Source of the DNA: Trichormus sp. M33_DOE_039
Lineage (GTDB): Bacteria > Cyanobacteriota > Cyanobacteriia > Cyanobacteriales > Nostocaceae
Reading direction: 5' to 3'
DNA: 64,000 nt
NCBI GenBank assembly: GCA_015296085.1
Contig: DVDT01000004.1
Location: forward strand, 124,001 to 188,000
Part shown: positions 26,490 through 36,190 of the stretch, piece after piece
Layout of the letters: the number at the start of each line of letters is the position of its first letter
Numbering within the stretch: the stretch's first letter is position 1
The notes under the pieces: model-generated
Database searches by the model: none
The model's input: the letters and a program-made list of their open reading frames with translations, nothing else
Told to the model about the DNA's origin: nothing
Made by a program: the position numbers and the translations under genes

Positions 26490-27300
26490 TCATTGCCTAA
26501 GCTGGCTAACAATTAATCTCAGTTTTCCCGTAGTTGGTAATTTTTAAACAGGAAGTTAGAGGGCTAGAGGGATCAGGGGTGCAAGGGTGTGGGGGAAAGG
26601 CAGAAATTCTTACCACAATGCTCTCTGCCCTACATCACAAGGCTACATATAACTAAAGATTTATTTTGTAAAGCTTTCGTAACAAAATGTTTAAATATTT
26701 ATTTAATAACAAATTTAAATACATAAGTTAAAAACTTTCAAAGATTAACTTATGCAATTTATTGATATATTGTGAAACAAGTTACAAATTACGTGGTGTG
26801 CAAATTTTTATCTCGCGCTCATCACTCCACTAGTTACTCCGTCAAGCCAACTCTCTCCTGTTGAATATTTCTTGTAAATAAGGAAGACATCAGGAAAGTA
26901 TGGGCGGAAACTCGTAAGAATCAACCCAATTACCTAAGTACACTGGGATTTTGGGCAATAACTCATACTTTCACCCTAGCGCGAAGGTAGCGATGCGACA
27001 AAGCAACACAGTGGAGTGAGAAACACAGATAAAAGAGAATTTTTAATTGTTGGGATGGGGGATACAGTAAGAGCGTTAAGTTATGCAATCCTGAATAGGA
27101 AAGGCTTGAGGTGAAGAGGTCTCAGACTCAAAACTAAGTGCCAGTAGCAGAAAATCGCCACCCTCTACCAGAGAAAACCTCTAAAAAGAGTTATTTCTGT
27201 TTTTCTCCTTGCTGATGGGGAGATAGGGCATCCGTGAGAAAAAATTGCACAGAACGTGATTTGATAAGTGTTTAAAGAGTGACATCTTGGAAGGATAAAT
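26490..27300 (+). promoter_or_regulatory. Long upstream region and leader of rbcL
   Basis: 811 bases without a convincing gene between the divergent propeller gene and rbcL. A GGAAGG at 27289-27294, six bases before the ATG, is the ribosome binding site. In Anabaena-type strains rbcL is transcribed from far upstream with a long leader and is controlled by carbon/nitrogen regulators; I see no site that I can name with confidence. Heptamer-like repeats lie near 26560-26600. Confidence 0.6.
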
Positions 27301-28731
27301 ATGTCTTACGCTCAAACGAAGACTCAGTCAAAAGCTGGGTATCAAGCCGGGGTTAAAGATTACAGACTAACTTATTACACACCCGATTACACACCTAAAG
27401 ATACAGATATTCTTGCTGCATTCCGGATGACTCCTCAACCCGGAGTTCCACCCGAAGAAGCTGGTGCTGCTGTAGCTGCTGAGTCTTCCACTGGGACTTG
27501 GACAACCGTATGGACAGACTTACTCACCGACCTAGATCGCTACAAAGGTCGTTGCTACGACATCGAACCAGTTGCAGGAGAAGACAACCAGTACATTGCT
27601 TACGTTGCTTATCCTCTGGATTTGTTTGAAGAAGGTTCTGTTACCAATATGTTGACCTCTATTGTAGGCAACGTATTTGGTTTTAAGGCGTTGCGGGCAT
27701 TGCGTCTAGAAGACTTACGGATTCCTGTTGCATATCTGAAGACCTTCCAAGGCCCTCCCCACGGTATCCAAGTTGAGCGTGACAAATTAAACAAATACGG
27801 TCGTCCTTTGTTGGGTTGTACAATCAAGCCCAAGTTAGGTTTGTCTGCTAAGAACTACGGACGTGCTGTTTACGAATGTTTACGTGGTGGTTTGGACTTC
27901 ACCAAAGACGACGAAAACATTAATTCTGCACCTTTCCAACGTTGGCGCGATCGCTTCTTGTTTGTAGCAGAAGCCATCCACAAAGCTCAAGCAGAAACCG
28001 GAGAAATCAAAGGTCACTACCTTAACGTAACCGCTCCTACCTGCGAAGAAATGCTGAAACGGGCTGAGTATGCTAAAGAACTCAATATGCCCATCATCAT
28101 GCACGACTATCTGACCGCAGGTTTCACCGCTAACACCACCTTGGCTCGTTGGTGTCGTGATAACGGCATTTTGTTGCACATTCACCGTGCGATGCACGCT
28201 GTTATCGACCGTCAAAAGAACCACGGTATCCACTTCCGCGTATTGGCTAAAACCCTGCGGATGTCCGGTGGAGACCACATCCACACCGGTACAGTGGTTG
28301 GTAAGTTGGAAGGTGAACGCGGTATCACAATGGGCTTCGTTGACCTGTTGCGTGAAAACTATATTGAGCAAGACAAATCCCGCGGTATCTACTTTACCCA
28401 AGATTGGGCTTCCATGCCTGGTGTAATGGCAGTTGCTTCCGGTGGTATCCACGTATGGCACATGCCCGCACTAGTAGAAATCTTCGGTGACGATTCCGTA
28501 CTACAATTCGGTGGTGGTACACTCGGACACCCCTGGGGTAACGCTCCCGGTGCAACCGCTAACCGCGTAGCTTTAGAAGCTTGTATTCAGGCTCGTAACG
28601 AAGGCCGTAACTTAGCTCGTGAAGGTAACGACGTTATCCGTGAAGCTGCTAAGTGGTCTCCTGAACTAGCCGTTGCTTGCGAACTGTGGAAAGAAATCAA
28701 GTTCGAGTTTGAGGCAATGGATACCGTCTGA
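27301..28731 (+). CDS. rbcL: Ribulose bisphosphate carboxylase large subunit, form IB
   Basis: 476 residues. It fixes CO2 onto RuBP in the carboxysome as part of the L8S8 holoenzyme. Active-site regions are [26 protein letters not shown] (catalytic Lys), [13 protein letters not shown] (the carbamylated Lys and metal ligands), [28 protein letters not shown] (loop 6 Lys) and [15 protein letters not shown]. The sequence type is cyanobacterial/plant form IB. It is followed by rbcX and rbcS on the same strand. The gene has few HIP1 sites and strongly biased codon use, as expected for a highly expressed gene. Confidence 0.99.
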   Translation: MSYAQTKTQSKAGYQAGVKDYRLTYYTPDYTPKDTDILAAFRMTPQPGVPPEEAGAAVAAESSTGTWTTVWTDLLTDLDRYKGRCYDIEPVAGEDNQYIAYVAYPLDLFEEGSVTNMLTSIVGNVFGFKALRALRLEDLRIPVAYLKTFQGPPHGIQVERDKLNKYGRPLLGCTIKPKLGLSAKNYGRAVYECLRGGLDFTKDDENINSAPFQRWRDRFLFVAEAIHKAQAETGEIKGHYLNVTAPTCEEMLKRAEYAKELNMPIIMHDYLTAGFTANTTLARWCRDNGILLHIHRAMHAVIDRQKNHGIHFRVLAKTLRMSGGDHIHTGTVVGKLEGERGITMGFVDLLRENYIEQDKSRGIYFTQDWASMPGVMAVASGGIHVWHMPALVEIFGDDSVLQFGGGTLGHPWGNAPGATANRVALEACIQARNEGRNLAREGNDVIREAAKWSPELAVACELWKEIKFEFEAMDTV

Positions 28732-28822
28732 TAAAGGCTGAAGGTGTAAGGATGAAAGTTAAACAAAAACCACTTCATCCTTCGTACTTCATACTTCATC
28801 CTTTAGAGGGGCTGGGTCAAGC
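28732..28822. repeat. rbcL-rbcX spacer with TTCATCCTT-type tandem units
   Basis: Tandem CTTCATCCTTCGTACTTCATACTTCATCCTT-like units (about four) and an upstream AGGATGAAAG that is complementary to them and could form a hairpin after rbcL. Confidence 0.6.
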
Positions 28823-29230
28823 ATGGATCTCAAGCAAATTGCGAAAGACACAGCCAAGACTCTCCAAAGTTACCTGACTTATCAGGCACTAAGGACAGTT
28901 CTGGCACAGCTGAGTGAAACGAATCCTCCGTTGGCACATTGGCTGCAAAACTTTTCCGCAGGTAAAATTCAGGACGGAGAAGCTTATATTGAACAGCTTT
29001 TTCGGGAGCAGCCAGATTTGGCATTGCGGATTATGACTGTCAGAGAACACATTGCCGAGGAAATTACAGAATTTTTACCTGAAATGGTTCTAACTGGCAT
29101 TCAAAAAGCCAACATAGAAAAACGTCGCCAGCATCTAGAACGCATCACGCGCATAGACACATACCTACCCAGTCCACAAACAGAACAACCTACCAACTCA
29201 GATCCAAACTTGGATAACTTATCCAGTTAG
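28823..29230 (+). CDS. rbcX: RbcX, rubisco assembly chaperone
   Basis: 135 residues, the usual RbcX size. The dimer clamps the C-terminal tail of RbcL and stabilises antiparallel dimers during assembly of L8. The helical core starts DLKQIAKDTAKTLQSYLTYQALRTVLAQLSETNP; the YLTYQA region forms the RbcL peptide-binding groove. The C-terminal part, from about residue 110, is a low-complexity polar tail (SPQTEQPTNSDPNLDN). It is located between rbcL and rbcS, the standard arrangement in Nostoc-type cyanobacteria. Confidence 0.97.
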   Translation: MDLKQIAKDTAKTLQSYLTYQALRTVLAQLSETNPPLAHWLQNFSAGKIQDGEAYIEQLFREQPDLALRIMTVREHIAEEITEFLPEMVLTGIQKANIEKRRQHLERITRIDTYLPSPQTEQPTNSDPNLDNLSS

Positions 29231-29276
29231 TTGGTCAATGTAGTCATAAAAAAATCGCAACCCATTATCAACAGCT

Positions 29277-29606
29277 ATGCAAACTCTACCAAAAGAGCGT
29301 CGTTACGAAACCCTTTCTTATCTTCCCCCCCTCACCGACGCTCAAATCGCTAAACAGGTTCAGTACATCCTCAATCAAGGTTACATTCCAGCAGTTGAGT
29401 TTAACGAAACTTCTGAACCAACTGAACTTTTCTGGACAATGTGGAAACTACCTTTGTTCGGTGCTAAATCCACTCAAGAAGTTCTAGGCGAAGTTCAATC
29501 TTGCCGTTCTCAGTATGGTAACTGCTACATCCGTGTTGTAGGTTTTGACAACATTAAGCAGTGCCAAGTCCTCAGCTTTATCGTTCACAAACCCAGCAGA
29601 TACTAA
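29277..29606 (+). CDS. rbcS: Ribulose bisphosphate carboxylase small subunit
   Basis: 109 residues, typical of cyanobacterial small subunits, which cap the L8 core. Characteristic stretches are [35 protein letters not shown], the [10 protein letters not shown] strand and [23 protein letters not shown]. The gene is the last of the rbcLXS operon and has a strong terminator 30 bases later. Confidence 0.98.
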   Translation: MQTLPKERRYETLSYLPPLTDAQIAKQVQYILNQGYIPAVEFNETSEPTELFWTMWKLPLFGAKSTQEVLGEVQSCRSQYGNCYIRVVGFDNIKQCQVLSFIVHKPSRY

Positions 29607-29635
29607 AAACTAATTTGGTTTAAATAATTCATCCG

Positions 29636-29672
29636 AGAGAGGTAAGATTATCTACCTCTCTTTTATTTTTTT
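29636..29672 (+). terminator. Rho-independent terminator of the rbcLXS operon
   Basis: AGAGAGGTA (29636-29644) pairs with TACCTCTCT (29653-29661) around an 8-base loop and is followed by a T-rich run to 29672. Confidence 0.9.
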
Positions 29673-29691
29673 GATATCAAAAGTTCTTTAG

Positions 29692-29877
29692 ATGAGCGAA
29701 TCAACAGTAATTCTTCATACATCGTCGCCTCGCACTCGTCCGAGTTTAGCCACAGATTTATTTAATGCAGGACTTATCCCAGGGATGATGGTGATAGTCC
29801 ATTCATCTTTAAGTACACTAGGATGGGTTTATGGTGGCTCAGTTGCAGTTGTTCAGGCAGTAAATTGGTTTAGATAA
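29692..29877 (+). pseudogene. Remnant of an aminoglycoside 3-N-acetyltransferase-like gene
   Basis: 61 codons from the ATG at 29692, with SLATDLFNAGLIPGMMVIVHSSLSTLGWVYGGSVAVVQA, which matches the N-terminus of the AAC(3)/YokD family (sL..dL...Gl..Gd.viVHsSL.slG.v.GGa..vv.AL). Family members are 260-280 residues. Here the frame stops after NWFR, and no continuation is visible in the following 50 bases before an Uma2 gene. It lacks the acetyl-CoA and substrate sites, so I treat it as a decayed 5' fragment. Confidence 0.7.
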
Positions 29878-29924
29878 GAATTGCCTATACTAGATGCAGC
29901 AACACCCCTTTGAGAAATCTGCTA

Positions 29925-30626
29925 ATGACATCATCTGTAGAAAAAAGCTTCCAGCAAAGTGCAAAAATTCCACCATTAGAAAGTGGAGACAGACTGACAC
30001 GCCATGAATTTGAGCGTCGATACACAGCAATGCCACACCTTAAAAAAGCAGAATTAATCGAAGGAGTTGTATACGTGGCATCACCATTACGTTTCAGAAG
30101 TCATGGAGAACCTCACGGTAATCTTATCGGCTGGTTATGGATTTACAAAGTTTCTACCCCAGGTTTGGATTTAGGTGACAATGCTACCGTCCGTTTAGAT
30201 TTAGATAATGAAGTACAACCCAATGTTGTATTGTTAATTGATAAGAAACTGGGTGGAAAAACACGAATTAGTGAAGACGACTACGTAGAAGGCGCACCAG
30301 AATTAATTGCAGAAGTTGCTGCTAGTAGTGCCGCTAACGACTTATATGATAAAAAACGAGTGTATCGCCGCAATGGTGTTAAAGAATATATTGTTTGGCA
30401 GGTTTTAGAGCAAAGATTTGATTGGTTTGTTTTAGAGAGTGGTGAATATATATCATTAGAACCAGATGCTAGCGGTATCATCAAAAGCCTTGTTTTTCCT
30501 GGTTTATGGTTAAATGTAGCGTCCATGTTAACCAGTGATATGAAGCAAGTTTTAGCAGTCCTAGAACAAGGTTTAAACTCTGAAGATCATCAAATATTTA
30601 GACAACAACTATCCGCATCTTCTTGA
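29925..30626 (+). CDS. Uma2-family (DUF820) putative endonuclease
   Basis: 233 residues from the ATG at 29925. The Uma2 restriction-endonuclease-like core shows KKAELIEGVVYVASPLRFRSHGEPHGNLIGWL, VQPNVVLLIDK, VEGAPELIAEVAASSAANDLYDKKRVYRRNGVKEYIVW and a C-terminal VFPGLWLNV. The putative catalytic EVAxSS and (D/E)xK-like DLYDKKRVYR elements are intact. Function in vivo is unknown. It stands between two decayed accessory genes in the rbcS-rca interval, which suggests that it was acquired. Confidence 0.85.
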   Translation: MTSSVEKSFQQSAKIPPLESGDRLTRHEFERRYTAMPHLKKAELIEGVVYVASPLRFRSHGEPHGNLIGWLWIYKVSTPGLDLGDNATVRLDLDNEVQPNVVLLIDKKLGGKTRISEDDYVEGAPELIAEVAASSAANDLYDKKRVYRRNGVKEYIVWQVLEQRFDWFVLESGEYISLEPDASGIIKSLVFPGLWLNVASMLTSDMKQVLAVLEQGLNSEDHQIFRQQLSASS

Positions 30627-30672
30627 CTTATAAAATTAGAAGACTGTCTACACCTAATTTAACTATTTAAAG

Positions 30673-30849
30673 GTAAATGTTCTGATACCGATTACTTGGT
30701 CTGAAGCATCTCAAAATTTATCAGCCTTGACGGAAGCAGCACTTGGTGGTGAAGAAATTATCATCGTTAAAAATAATCAACCTGTTGTAGAATTAACTCC
30801 TGTATTGCCACTCAAACGCGCCGCTCAAATGGGAGTGCCAAGAGCTTAA
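30673..30849 (+). pseudogene. Broken Phd-type antitoxin
   Basis: The frame encodes ITWSEASQNLSALTEAALGGEEIIIVKNNQPVVELTPV, the usual Phd/YefM antitoxin core. There is no start codon in frame: an ATG at 30677 is one base out of phase and reads ATG-TTC-TGA. The frame stops at 30847-30849. The bases directly after the stop, still in frame, read LHDDFDKPL, the usual antitoxin C-terminal pattern, so the stop is probably a nonsense mutation. Two independent defects and no PIN-type toxin partner indicate decay. Confidence 0.7.
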
Positions 30850-31026
30850 TTACATGATGATTTTGACAAGCCTTTAGTACCATCCTCAGTGCAGATAGAA
30901 CATTTGATACTTACTGCCATACAAAGTTTATCGTAGAAATTTTTAACTTCTACCGAAAGATAAATAAACATCAGACCCCAAAAAAACTTAGCATTATTTT
31001 TATAAATCTTCACCAGGGATAAATTT

Positions 31027-32274
31027 ATGGCTTATTATATTGCTCCGCGCTTTTTAGACAAACTTGCTGTTCACATTACCAAGAACTTCTTGAATATTCC
31101 TGGTATTAGAGTCCCTTTAATTTTGGGAATTCACGGACGTAAAGGTGAAGGAAAAACTTTTCAATGTGAGTTAGCTTTTGAAAAAATGGGTGTGGAAGTG
31201 ACGCTCATTTCTGGTGGTGAATTAGAAAGTCCAGATGCAGGTGATCCAGCACGGCTAATCCGTCTACGCTATCGGGAAACAGCCGAACTCATCAAAGTAC
31301 GTGGCAAAATGTGCGTACTGATGATTAACGATTTAGATGCAGGGGCGGGACGCTTTGATGAAGGAACACAATACACTGTAAATACTCAGTTGGTAAACGC
31401 CACACTGATGAATATTGCTGATAATCCTACAGATGTACAGTTACCGGGAAGTTACGACTCTAACCCGATACGGCGTGTCCCCATTATTGTTACAGGGAAT
31501 GATTTTTCCACTCTCTATGCACCATTAATTCGGGATGGACGAATGGAGAAGTTTTATTGGGAACCTAACCGCGATGACAAGGTGGGAATTGTTGGTGGGA
31601 TTTTTACGGAAGATGGACTATCCCAAAAGGAAATTGAGCAACTAGTTGATACTTTTCCCAATCAATCAATTGACTTTTTTAGTGCTTTGCGATCGCGCAT
31701 TTACGACGAACAAATCCGTAATTTCATCCATCAAGTAGGATTTGAACATATCTCTTTGCGTATAGTCAACAGTATAGAAAGCCCACCAGCATTTAAAAAA
31801 CCTGACTTTAGCCTTTCTCACTTAATCGAATCCGGGAAATTCATGGTGGCTGAACAACAACGAGTAGAAACTTCTCAATTAGTAGATGAATACAATCGTC
31901 TGAATCGAGGGAGAAGTTCTCAACCTACACCACCAGTAGAGGCAACATCAAGCAATCAACTGTCAAATAATGGTTCACCAAAACACCATAGTTCTAGTAC
32001 ACATTTAAGCTTAGAAACACAAGAACAAATCCGGCAAATTTTATCTCAAGGTCATCAAATTAACTTTGAACACGTAGATGAACGTCGCTTCCGTACAGGT
32101 GCTTGGCAGAGTTGTGGTACTATCCACATTGATGCCGAGTCTGATGCTATCTCCACGTTGGAATCTTGTTTAGCAGAATACAGCGGTGAGTACGTGCGTT
32201 TAGTCGGAATTGACCCCAAAGCCAAAAGGCGGGTGATTGAAACAATCATTCAACGACCGAATGGCAAGAATTAG
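31027..32274 (+). CDS. rca: Rubisco activase with C-terminal RbcS-like domain
   Basis: 415 residues. The AAA+ domain has Walker A G37-R-K-G-E-G-K-T44 and Walker B VLMINDLDAGAGR. It uses ATP to pull sugar-phosphate inhibitors off rubisco. A flexible Ser/Thr/Asn-rich linker (about 295-320) leads to a C-terminal RbcS-like module (about 325-415: EQIRQILSQGHQINFEHVDERRFRTGAWQSCG, EYVRLVGID), as in cyanobacterial Rca and like the CcmM SSUL modules; this tail recruits the enzyme to carboxysomal rubisco. Start ATG at 31027. The gene is about 1.4 kb after rbcS, with intervening accessory genes. Confidence 0.96.
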   Translation: MAYYIAPRFLDKLAVHITKNFLNIPGIRVPLILGIHGRKGEGKTFQCELAFEKMGVEVTLISGGELESPDAGDPARLIRLRYRETAELIKVRGKMCVLMINDLDAGAGRFDEGTQYTVNTQLVNATLMNIADNPTDVQLPGSYDSNPIRRVPIIVTGNDFSTLYAPLIRDGRMEKFYWEPNRDDKVGIVGGIFTEDGLSQKEIEQLVDTFPNQSIDFFSALRSRIYDEQIRNFIHQVGFEHISLRIVNSIESPPAFKKPDFSLSHLIESGKFMVAEQQRVETSQLVDEYNRLNRGRSSQPTPPVEATSSNQLSNNGSPKHHSSSTHLSLETQEQIRQILSQGHQINFEHVDERRFRTGAWQSCGTIHIDAESDAISTLESCLAEYSGEYVRLVGIDPKAKRRVIETIIQRPNGKN

Positions 32275-32650
32275 GTTACAGGTGATAGTTAAAAGTGACA
32301 GGCGATCGGACGCGATCTTGGGGAGGCAGTCTTTGGGCGGGTTCGCCGACTTGAAGGAACTGCCGTGGTTTCCCCCGCGTAGCTCGCTTCCCTGCTGAAG
32401 CGAGGTTAGCGACGCTCCCAGAGTCGCTCAAAGGGTGACAGAGGTGGTCAATATTCAAGTACCTACTTTTCAGTATGGGTTTGCTTTCTCTGCTCCTCTG
32501 CTTCCCCTAATCTCTACTTTGACTTTCCCCTATTTTTCTATCATCAGCTATTCCAAGTCAAAGTATCAGCATAATTAATCACGGGATCGCTTGCTGTATC
32601 GTTCACATTTTGTTACAAAAGTACAAAGAACTTCTAGAGACCCAAACCAA
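32275..32650. other. Repeat-rich intergenic region
   Basis: 376 bases containing a GGTTACAGGTGATAG unit, a palindromic repeat at 32325-32364, a GCTTCCCTGC-type repeat (32385-32420) and C/T-rich tandem units near 32480-32530. The gene that follows could in principle start at TTG 32591, but ATG 32651 is preferred. Confidence 0.5.
32325..32364. repeat. Palindromic dispersed repeat (GGCAGT ... ACTGCC), third copy, inverted
   Basis: The reverse complement reads GGCAGTTCCTTCAAGTCGGC..., closely matching 6883-6923. The ends are inverted repeats. Confidence 0.65.
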
Positions 32651-33445
32651 ATGTTCGGCGGACTAACTGGTTTACAAGATCCTCAAGGTACTGATTGGGG
32701 CGAAAAAATGCTCAATACAGTGGCCAGCCAAACGATTCGCCACTTGTTTACCCAAAGCGAGTCAGTAGAAGTCCTTGTGCGCTGCTATCCCTCCAGCAAA
32801 CTGTTGCAAGGCAGCATTGATAGTTTCAAAATGAGTGGCCGCGGCTTGGTGATTCGGAGAGATTTTGCTGTAGAGGAGATGTCTTTTGAAACGGACGCTG
32901 TGGCTATTGACTTTGGTGCAGTTTTAGGTGGGAAGTTGAATCTCAAGCAACCAACACAGGCGATCGCTCAAGTCGTATTATCGGAAGATGGCATCAACAA
33001 AGCTTTTAATGCTGAACTGGTCAGAAAACGCCTAGTTAATCTTTCTGTACCTGCTTTAACAGAATTATCCGGTGGTCAGCCAGTATCGTTTACTGAGGTT
33101 CAAGTACAACTATTACCGCAAAATAGCCTGCGACTTTCAGCCAAAGCAGATTTAAATAATGGTGAACTCATCCCTCTGCACATGACTTTAACAATTGCAG
33201 TAGAAAAGCGTCGCCGGATTTCTTTTCAAGATCCAAAAATTGAGCTTGATTTAGTACCAGAAAACCAAAAAGAAATTTCCCGAACTCTGAGTCTAGCACT
33301 GGCGGAGATTTTAGATAATATGGTTGACTTGGATCGCTTTGACTTAGATGGGGTAAAAATGAGGTTGAATCGGTTAGAAACTGAGGGTCAAAGGTTAATT
33401 TTTAGCGGCTATGCAGAAATTGAACGCATTCCACGTAGTTCTTAG
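32651..33445 (+). CDS. DUF2993 (LmeA-like) protein
   Basis: 264 residues from the ATG at 32651. The sequence from residue 20 onward (MLNTVASQTIRHLFTQSESVEVLVRCYPSSKLLQGSIDSFKMSGRGLVI) is typical of the DUF2993 family of cyanobacterial and actinobacterial proteins related to the phospholipid-binding LmeA. It has beta-rich segments and no transmembrane helix or signal peptide. It may bind lipids at a membrane surface; that role is inferred from the family. A perfect bidirectional terminator separates it from the convergent ugd gene. Confidence 0.85.
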   Translation: MFGGLTGLQDPQGTDWGEKMLNTVASQTIRHLFTQSESVEVLVRCYPSSKLLQGSIDSFKMSGRGLVIRRDFAVEEMSFETDAVAIDFGAVLGGKLNLKQPTQAIAQVVLSEDGINKAFNAELVRKRLVNLSVPALTELSGGQPVSFTEVQVQLLPQNSLRLSAKADLNNGELIPLHMTLTIAVEKRRRISFQDPKIELDLVPENQKEISRTLSLALAEILDNMVDLDRFDLDGVKMRLNRLETEGQRLIFSGYAEIERIPRSS

Positions 33446-33455
33446 TTCGTAACTA

Positions 33456-33487
33456 AAAACCGCCTAGAGACTTCTAGGCGGTTTTTA
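33456..33487. terminator. Bidirectional terminator between DUF2993 gene and ugd
   Basis: AAAACCGCCTAG (33456-33467) pairs perfectly with CTAGGCGGTTTT (33474-33485) around a 6-base loop, with A- and T-runs on both sides. Confidence 0.9.
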
Positions 33488-33520
33488 TTTGAGTGATGAA
33501 ACTAATTAGTTGCTAATTTT

Positions 33521-34915
33521 CTATCTTCTGCCCACACCTACATACTGGAATCCAGCCCGAATCATAGTTTCGGGGTCGAGGAAGTTACGACCGTCGATAA
33601 TTACGGGATTGTTCATCAATTTTGCCATCTTGCTGTAGTCGAGGGAGCTAAACTGCTGCCATTCGGTAACGAGTACCAACGCATCGCAACCATCAGCCAA
33701 ACGTTCAGCATCAGTTTCCACTAACACACCAGAAAGACCATGACGCATTCCTGTTTGGGAAATAATGGGGTCGTAGGCTTTGACTTTAGCACCCAAGCGG
33801 TTTAATTGTTCGATTAGGTTGAGTGCTGGTGCATCGCGTAAGTCGTCGGTATCAGGTTTGAAGGTGAGACCCAATAATCCAACTGTCTTACCTTTGAGGA
33901 TTTTGAGAGCTTGCTGGAGTTTTTCTAAAGCGATGAGGCGTTGACGTTCGTTGACGCTAACAGCAGATTTTAATAACTGAGCTTCATAACCGTAGTCATC
34001 AGCAGTATGAATCAACGCGGAAACATCTTTGGGGAAACAAGAACCACCCCAGCCAATACCAGCTTGTAGAAATTTATTACCGATGCGGGAGTCTAAACCA
34101 ATACCCTTAGCTACTTGAGTAACATCAGCACCAACGCGATCGCAAATGTTAGCTACTTCGTTAATAAAACTAATCTTAGTTGCCAGAAAAGCATTAGCAG
34201 CGTATTTAATCATTTCTGCTGAACTCAGGTCTGTGACTAGCACAGACACACGAGGCAAAGATTTGTCCTCAGCAAATTTACGCTCCACAATCGGGGAGTA
34301 GAGTTCTTGCATCATGGAAATAGCTTTAGTGCTGTTACCACCCAAGACAATGCGGTCAGGATTGAAAGTATCGTATACAGCTGAACCTTCCCGTAAAAAC
34401 TCTGGGTTACTGACTACATCAAACTGAGGTAATGAATCGGGGAGTAGCTCTTCACTAGTTCCTCCACCAGCCGTCACCAAAGTTTTTTGACGTTCAGCAA
34501 TCCCATCCATCACAATCATCCGTACCCAGTCACCTGAGCCTATGGGGACTGTAGATTTATTTACAATTACCTTATAACCACCATTGAGGTTAGTACCAAT
34601 ACCACGCGCTACAGCTTCAACATAACGAGTATCACTTTCCCCAGTAGGTAAAGGTGGTGTACCTACAGCAATAAATAAAATTTCTCCGTGATTAACACCA
34701 GCAGCTAAATCCGTAGTAAACTCAATGTTTCCACTTTGAATCGCCGATTGCATAATTTCTGATAATCCAGGCTCGAAAATTGGCGATTGCCCAGATTTCA
34801 TGAGTTTGACTTTTTCTTCGTTATTATCTACGCAAATAACGTTATGTCCAATATGAGCTAAACAAGCACCTGTAACTAAGCCAACGTAACCAGTACCTAT
34901 TACACAAACACGCAT
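33521..34915 (-). CDS. UDP-glucose 6-dehydrogenase
   Basis: 464 residues. It oxidises UDP-glucose to UDP-glucuronate with two NAD+. N-terminal NAD-binding motif VCVIGTGYVGLVTGACLAHIGHNV, central substrate region and catalytic Cys in the GIGWGGSCFPKDVSAL motif; C-terminal NAD/UDP domain with GLLGLTFKPDTDDLRDAPAL. The next gene in the same direction, 339 bases upstream on this strand, encodes a UDP-glucuronate decarboxylase, so the pair would make UDP-xylose for exopolysaccharide or glycan. The product could also be used directly as glucuronate. Confidence 0.95.
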   Translation of the reverse strand: MRVCVIGTGYVGLVTGACLAHIGHNVICVDNNEEKVKLMKSGQSPIFEPGLSEIMQSAIQSGNIEFTTDLAAGVNHGEILFIAVGTPPLPTGESDTRYVEAVARGIGTNLNGGYKVIVNKSTVPIGSGDWVRMIVMDGIAERQKTLVTAGGGTSEELLPDSLPQFDVVSNPEFLREGSAVYDTFNPDRIVLGGNSTKAISMMQELYSPIVERKFAEDKSLPRVSVLVTDLSSAEMIKYAANAFLATKISFINEVANICDRVGADVTQVAKGIGLDSRIGNKFLQAGIGWGGSCFPKDVSALIHTADDYGYEAQLLKSAVSVNERQRLIALEKLQQALKILKGKTVGLLGLTFKPDTDDLRDAPALNLIEQLNRLGAKVKAYDPIISQTGMRHGLSGVLVETDAERLADGCDALVLVTEWQQFSSLDYSKMAKLMNNPVIIDGRNFLDPETMIRAGFQYVGVGRR

Positions 34916-35254
34916 TTTTTAACTCCTCACTTTGTTTAGGGGCTAGTGTTTAAAAACTTAGTAGTCAAACAATTTTGGATTTTAAGTTTACGCCCGCTAC
35001 ACTAACGCAACGAGTATTTTAGAATTGTTTACCCGCAAGAGGCAGCCTCAGCAAGTTGTTCAGCACCCACAGAACTTTTGTCTGCGACACGCTACGCGTA
35101 GCTTGCTTCCCTGGAAGGGTACGCAAAATCCAAAATCGGCACAGTCAATACAAAACTTAAACTCTTTGAGGAACGCCGTTGATTGAGTACGGGTTACAAT
35201 TAGCTTCAGTCTGCATTGAAAAGTAGCTTCTAAGGTGATTTAGAAGTTTGAACT
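34916..35254. other. Intergenic region between ugd and uxs
   Basis: 339 bases with a GCTACGCGTAGCTTGCTTCCCTGG repeat (about 35090-35115) of a dispersed family also present near 32385 and 38830. No gene seen. Confidence 0.5.
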
Positions 35255-36190
35255 CTAGATACCACTTTTAAGGCGATCGCGGAAATCTTCTATTGTTAGC
35301 TTTAATCCTTCTTGTAGAGGAATAGTAGGTTGCCAATTTAATAAGGTCTTAGCTTTTGTGATATCCGGCTGGCGACGACGAGGATCATCAGCAGGTAGAG
35401 GCTCAAATTTAATCTCTGCATTTGGATTAATTAAATTTTGCACAGCTTCAGCCAATTCTAGAATCGTGTATTCACCAGGATTTCCTAAATTGACTGGCCC
35501 AACATAATCACTATTCATCAGGCGGATAAATCCTTCCACTAAGTCGGAAACGTAACAGAAACTACGAGTTTGCGAGCCATCACCATAAACAGTTAGAGGT
35601 GTGCCTTTCAAGGCTTGCACAATAAAGTTACTCACGACCCGGCCATCGTTTTCTAGCATTCTCGGCCCGTAGGTGTTGAATATACGGACAACTCGAATAT
35701 CAACCTTATTTTGCCTGTAGTAATCAAATGCTAGAGTTTCAGCAATTCTTTTCCCCTCGTCGTAGCAGGAACGTATGCCAATAGGATTAACGTTACCCCG
35801 ATACTCTTCGGGTTGGGGGTGAACCTCTGGATCTCCATAGACTTCACTAGTGGAAGCTAAGAAAAATCTTGCTTTGACACGCTTGGCTAACCCCAACATA
35901 TTCAGTGTTCCCATAACGTTAGTTTTAACAGTTTTTACGGGATTGTACTGATAATGCACGGGAGAAGCCGGACAAGCTAGATGGTAGATTTGATCAACCT
36001 CTAACCGAATTGGTTCGGTGATGTCATGGCGAATGAGTTCAAAATTGGGATGATTCATCCACTTAAGGATGTTACGTTTGTGACCTGTATAGAAGTTGTC
36101 TAAACATATCACTTCATGTCCTTCAGGTATGAGTCGGTCAATCAGATGAGAACCAATAAACCCAGCACCGCCCGTCACCAAAATTCTCAT
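35255..36190 (-). CDS. UDP-glucuronate decarboxylase (UDP-xylose synthase)
   Basis: 311 residues of the extended SDR family. It decarboxylates UDP-glucuronate to UDP-xylose with bound NAD+. N-terminal [19 protein letters not shown] motif, [15 protein letters not shown] (the UXS-specific region), [25 protein letters not shown], and catalytic YDEGK (Tyr-x3-Lys). The Arg-rich end of the substrate loop, [15 protein letters not shown], is also typical of UXS. Pairs with the UDP-glucose dehydrogenase to give a two-step UDP-xylose route. Confidence 0.94.
   Translation of the reverse strand: MRILVTGGAGFIGSHLIDRLIPEGHEVICLDNFYTGHKRNILKWMNHPNFELIRHDITEPIRLEVDQIYHLACPASPVHYQYNPVKTVKTNVMGTLNMLGLAKRVKARFFLASTSEVYGDPEVHPQPEEYRGNVNPIGIRSCYDEGKRIAETLAFDYYRQNKVDIRVVRIFNTYGPRMLENDGRVVSNFIVQALKGTPLTVYGDGSQTRSFCYVSDLVEGFIRLMNSDYVGPVNLGNPGEYTILELAEAVQNLINPNAEIKFEPLPADDPRRRQPDITKAKTLLNWQPTIPLQEGLKLTIEDFRDRLKSGI

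Noticed and set aside
27880-28461. 193-codon ORF antisense to rbcL
   Set aside because: A frame shadow of the strongly biased rbcL coding sequence; no independent support.
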